From positions 1 to 7,523 of the forward strand of contig CANGFL010000059.1 in NCBI GenBank assembly GCA_947453015.1: 7,523 nucleotides of DNA, in the 5' to 3' direction. The notes beneath the pieces were generated by a model that made no database searches, was not told where the DNA came from, and saw only the letters and a list, made by a program, of their open reading frames with translations. Positions 6,490-7,523 of the stretch are shown here, one piece after another; positions within the stretch are counted from its first letter, which is position 1, and every line of letters begins with the position of its first letter. The DNA is from Oxalobacteraceae bacterium. Lineage in GTDB: Bacteria > Pseudomonadota > Gammaproteobacteria > Burkholderiales > Burkholderiaceae_D. A program made the translations under genes and the position numbers.

Positions 6490-6494
6490 GGAGG
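6490..6494 (+). promoter_or_regulatory. Shine-Dalgarno GGAGG of the DUF442-SQR fusion gene
   Basis: GGAGG is followed after 7 nt by ATG at 6502; a second overlapping GGAG lies at 6493-6496. This strong site fixes the start. Confidence 0.8.
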
Positions 6495-6501
6495 AGAGAA
6501 C

Positions 6502-7523
6502 ATGAGCGCAAACATCACACGCCACACCGACAAATTTGGAACAGCACCACAGCTGAGCCCCTCAGATATGGCGGAAGTCGCTGCCATGGGTTTCAAAACA
6601 GTAGTGAATAATCGCCCCGATGGCGAAGGCGGTGCGGATCAACCGACCAGCGCGATGATGGAAGCCGCGGCACACGCCGCCGGACTCAACTATGAGTACC
6701 TACCCGTCGTCAGCGGTCAGATCACTGAGCAGCAAGCACGAAAATTTGCTGAACTGTTGGCCACTCGTCCTGCCCCCCTGCTGGCTTTTTGCCGCAGCGG
6801 CGCTCGCTCACAAAATTTGAATCAACTGGCTCGCGGTGCTTCAAGCACCACGTCTCCCGCTACATCGGCTACCTCGACGGCATCGGCCGCGTCTGCCTGT
6901 AACTGGAGCGATGCCCAAGACATCGTGATTGTCGGTGGTGGCAGCGCCGGCATTGGACTGGCAGCCAGCCTGAAGAAACGCCAATCAAATCTGCAAATTG
7001 CCATCATTGAGCCAAGTGACAAACACTACTATCAGCCAGCGTGGACTCTGGTTGGAGCCGGCGAATTTGATAGTCGTGACACTGAGCGCGATATGGCTTC
7101 AGTCATGCCCGAAGGTGTTACATGGATCAAGGCTTCAGTCACAGGCTTTGACCCAGATAATCGTCGAGTGATGCTCGATCAAGGTAATCCGGTGAACTAC
7201 CAGCACCTGATTGTGGCCCCTGGTCTGAAATTAGATTGGAAAGGCATTCCCGGTCTGGAAGAAACACTCGGTAAAAACGGAGTGACTTCTAATTACCGCT
7301 TCGATCTCGCGCCGTATACCTGGGATTTAGTGCGCAAGATGAAATCAGGCAAAGCGATTTTTACACAACCGCCTATGCCCATTAAGTGCGCTGGCGCTCC
7401 ACAAAAAGCGATGTATCTCTCGTGCTCGGAATGGGAAAATCAAGGTGTACTAAAAAACATACAGGTTGATTTCCACAATGCAGGTGCTGTTCTGTTTGGC
7501 GTCTCTGATTTTGTGCCGCCGCT
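6502..7523 (+). CDS. DUF442 rhodanese-like sulfurtransferase fused to type II sulfide:quinone oxidoreductase, C-terminus cut by window edge
   Basis: A two-domain protein, 340 residues visible; a full SQR domain would add roughly 200 more. Residues 1-110 form a DUF442 (TIGR01244-like) domain with NNRPDGEG (36-43) and the active-site loop CRSGAR (97-102). This six-residue loop is rhodanese-like and is not the C-x5-R of tyrosine phosphatases, so sulfane-sulfur transfer is more likely than phosphatase activity. A Ser/Thr/Ala-rich linker spans about 112-133. The SQR domain starts with the FAD-binding strand IVIVGGGSAGIG (141-152), then HYYQPAWTLVGAG (175-187), VAPGLKLDW (238-246) and PIKCAGAPQKAMYL (293-306). 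Cys296 matches the catalytic cysteine of the human SQOR class. The enzyme would oxidise sulfide at the membrane, pass electrons to quinone and yield a persulfide for the divergent dioxygenase. The second catalytic cysteine and C-terminal membrane-binding part lie beyond the window. Confidence 0.9.
   Translation, partial: MSANITRHTDKFGTAPQLSPSDMAEVAAMGFKTVVNNRPDGEGGADQPTSAMMEAAAHAAGLNYEYLPVVSGQITEQQARKFAELLATRPAPLLAFCRSGARSQNLNQLARGASSTTSPATSATSTASAASACNWSDAQDIVIVGGGSAGIGLAASLKKRQSNLQIAIIEPSDKHYYQPAWTLVGAGEFDSRDTERDMASVMPEGVTWIKASVTGFDPDNRRVMLDQGNPVNYQHLIVAPGLKLDWKGIPGLEETLGKNGVTSNYRFDLAPYTWDLVRKMKSGKAIFTQPPMPIKCAGAPQKAMYLSCSEWENQGVLKNIQVDFHNAGAVLFGVSDFVPP

Noticed and set aside
6822..7022. 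Open frame of 66 codons antisense to the linker and FAD-binding segment of the fusion
   Set aside because: A shadow of the GC-rich Ser/Thr/Ala linker; it has no ribosome site or domain.
1..7523. Insertion sequences, CRISPR arrays, tRNA or rRNA genes, and phage genes
   Set aside because: No spaced direct repeats, transposase-like frames, terminal inverted repeats with target duplications or RNA gene signatures were seen; the window is densely filled with ordinary chromosomal genes.

Overview
The window looks like chromosomal DNA from a Gram-negative proteobacterium, most likely a betaproteobacterium of the Burkholderiales type. The lipid A/LPS genes (lpxK, kdsB) show an outer membrane. The order exbB-exbD-lpxK-trm112-like-kdsB, running divergently from xseA, is one I associate with that group. 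The taxonomic call rests on remembered gene order and on protein signatures; no search was run.

Left part, minus strand (about 1-2973): a compact five-gene envelope cluster, read from right to left. It encodes a proton channel pair of the ExbB/ExbD (TolQ/TolR-like) type, the lipid A 4'-kinase LpxK, a small zinc-knuckle Trm112/YcaR-like protein and the CMP-Kdo synthetase KdsB, whose C-terminus is cut off by the window edge. Junctions are tight: 1 nt between exbB and exbD, a 20-nt overlap of lpxK with the Trm112-like gene, and 26 nt before kdsB. Two of the genes appear to use non-ATG starts (TTG for exbB, GTG for the Trm112-like gene), each backed by a good Shine-Dalgarno sequence.

Middle (2974-5460): a 240-bp divergent intergenic region holds two consensus DnaA-box-like 9-mers in inverted orientation. 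It is followed on the plus strand by xseA (large subunit of exonuclease VII) and a small PuuD/urate-oxidase-N-like membrane protein whose leader contains two hairpins. A strong hairpin-plus-T-tract terminator at 5428-5460, usable from both sides, separates this gene from the convergent gene that follows.

Right part (5481-7523): a sulfide/persulfide oxidation module made of two divergent genes. On the minus strand is an ETHE1/Blh-type persulfide dioxygenase. On the plus strand is a fusion of a DUF442 rhodanese-like sulfurtransferase domain to a type II sulfide:quinone oxidoreductase, cut by the window end. Together these would oxidise sulfide to a persulfide, relay the sulfane sulfur, and oxidise the persulfide to sulfite. 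The 148-bp region between them is the most striking non-coding element: a perfect consensus sigma70 promoter (TTGACA-N17-TATAAT) faces left, a second promoter (TTTACT-N17-TATAAT) faces right, and the two share the same 35 bp. Both -10 boxes sit inside a perfect 10-bp inverted repeat, so one regulator could control both directions.
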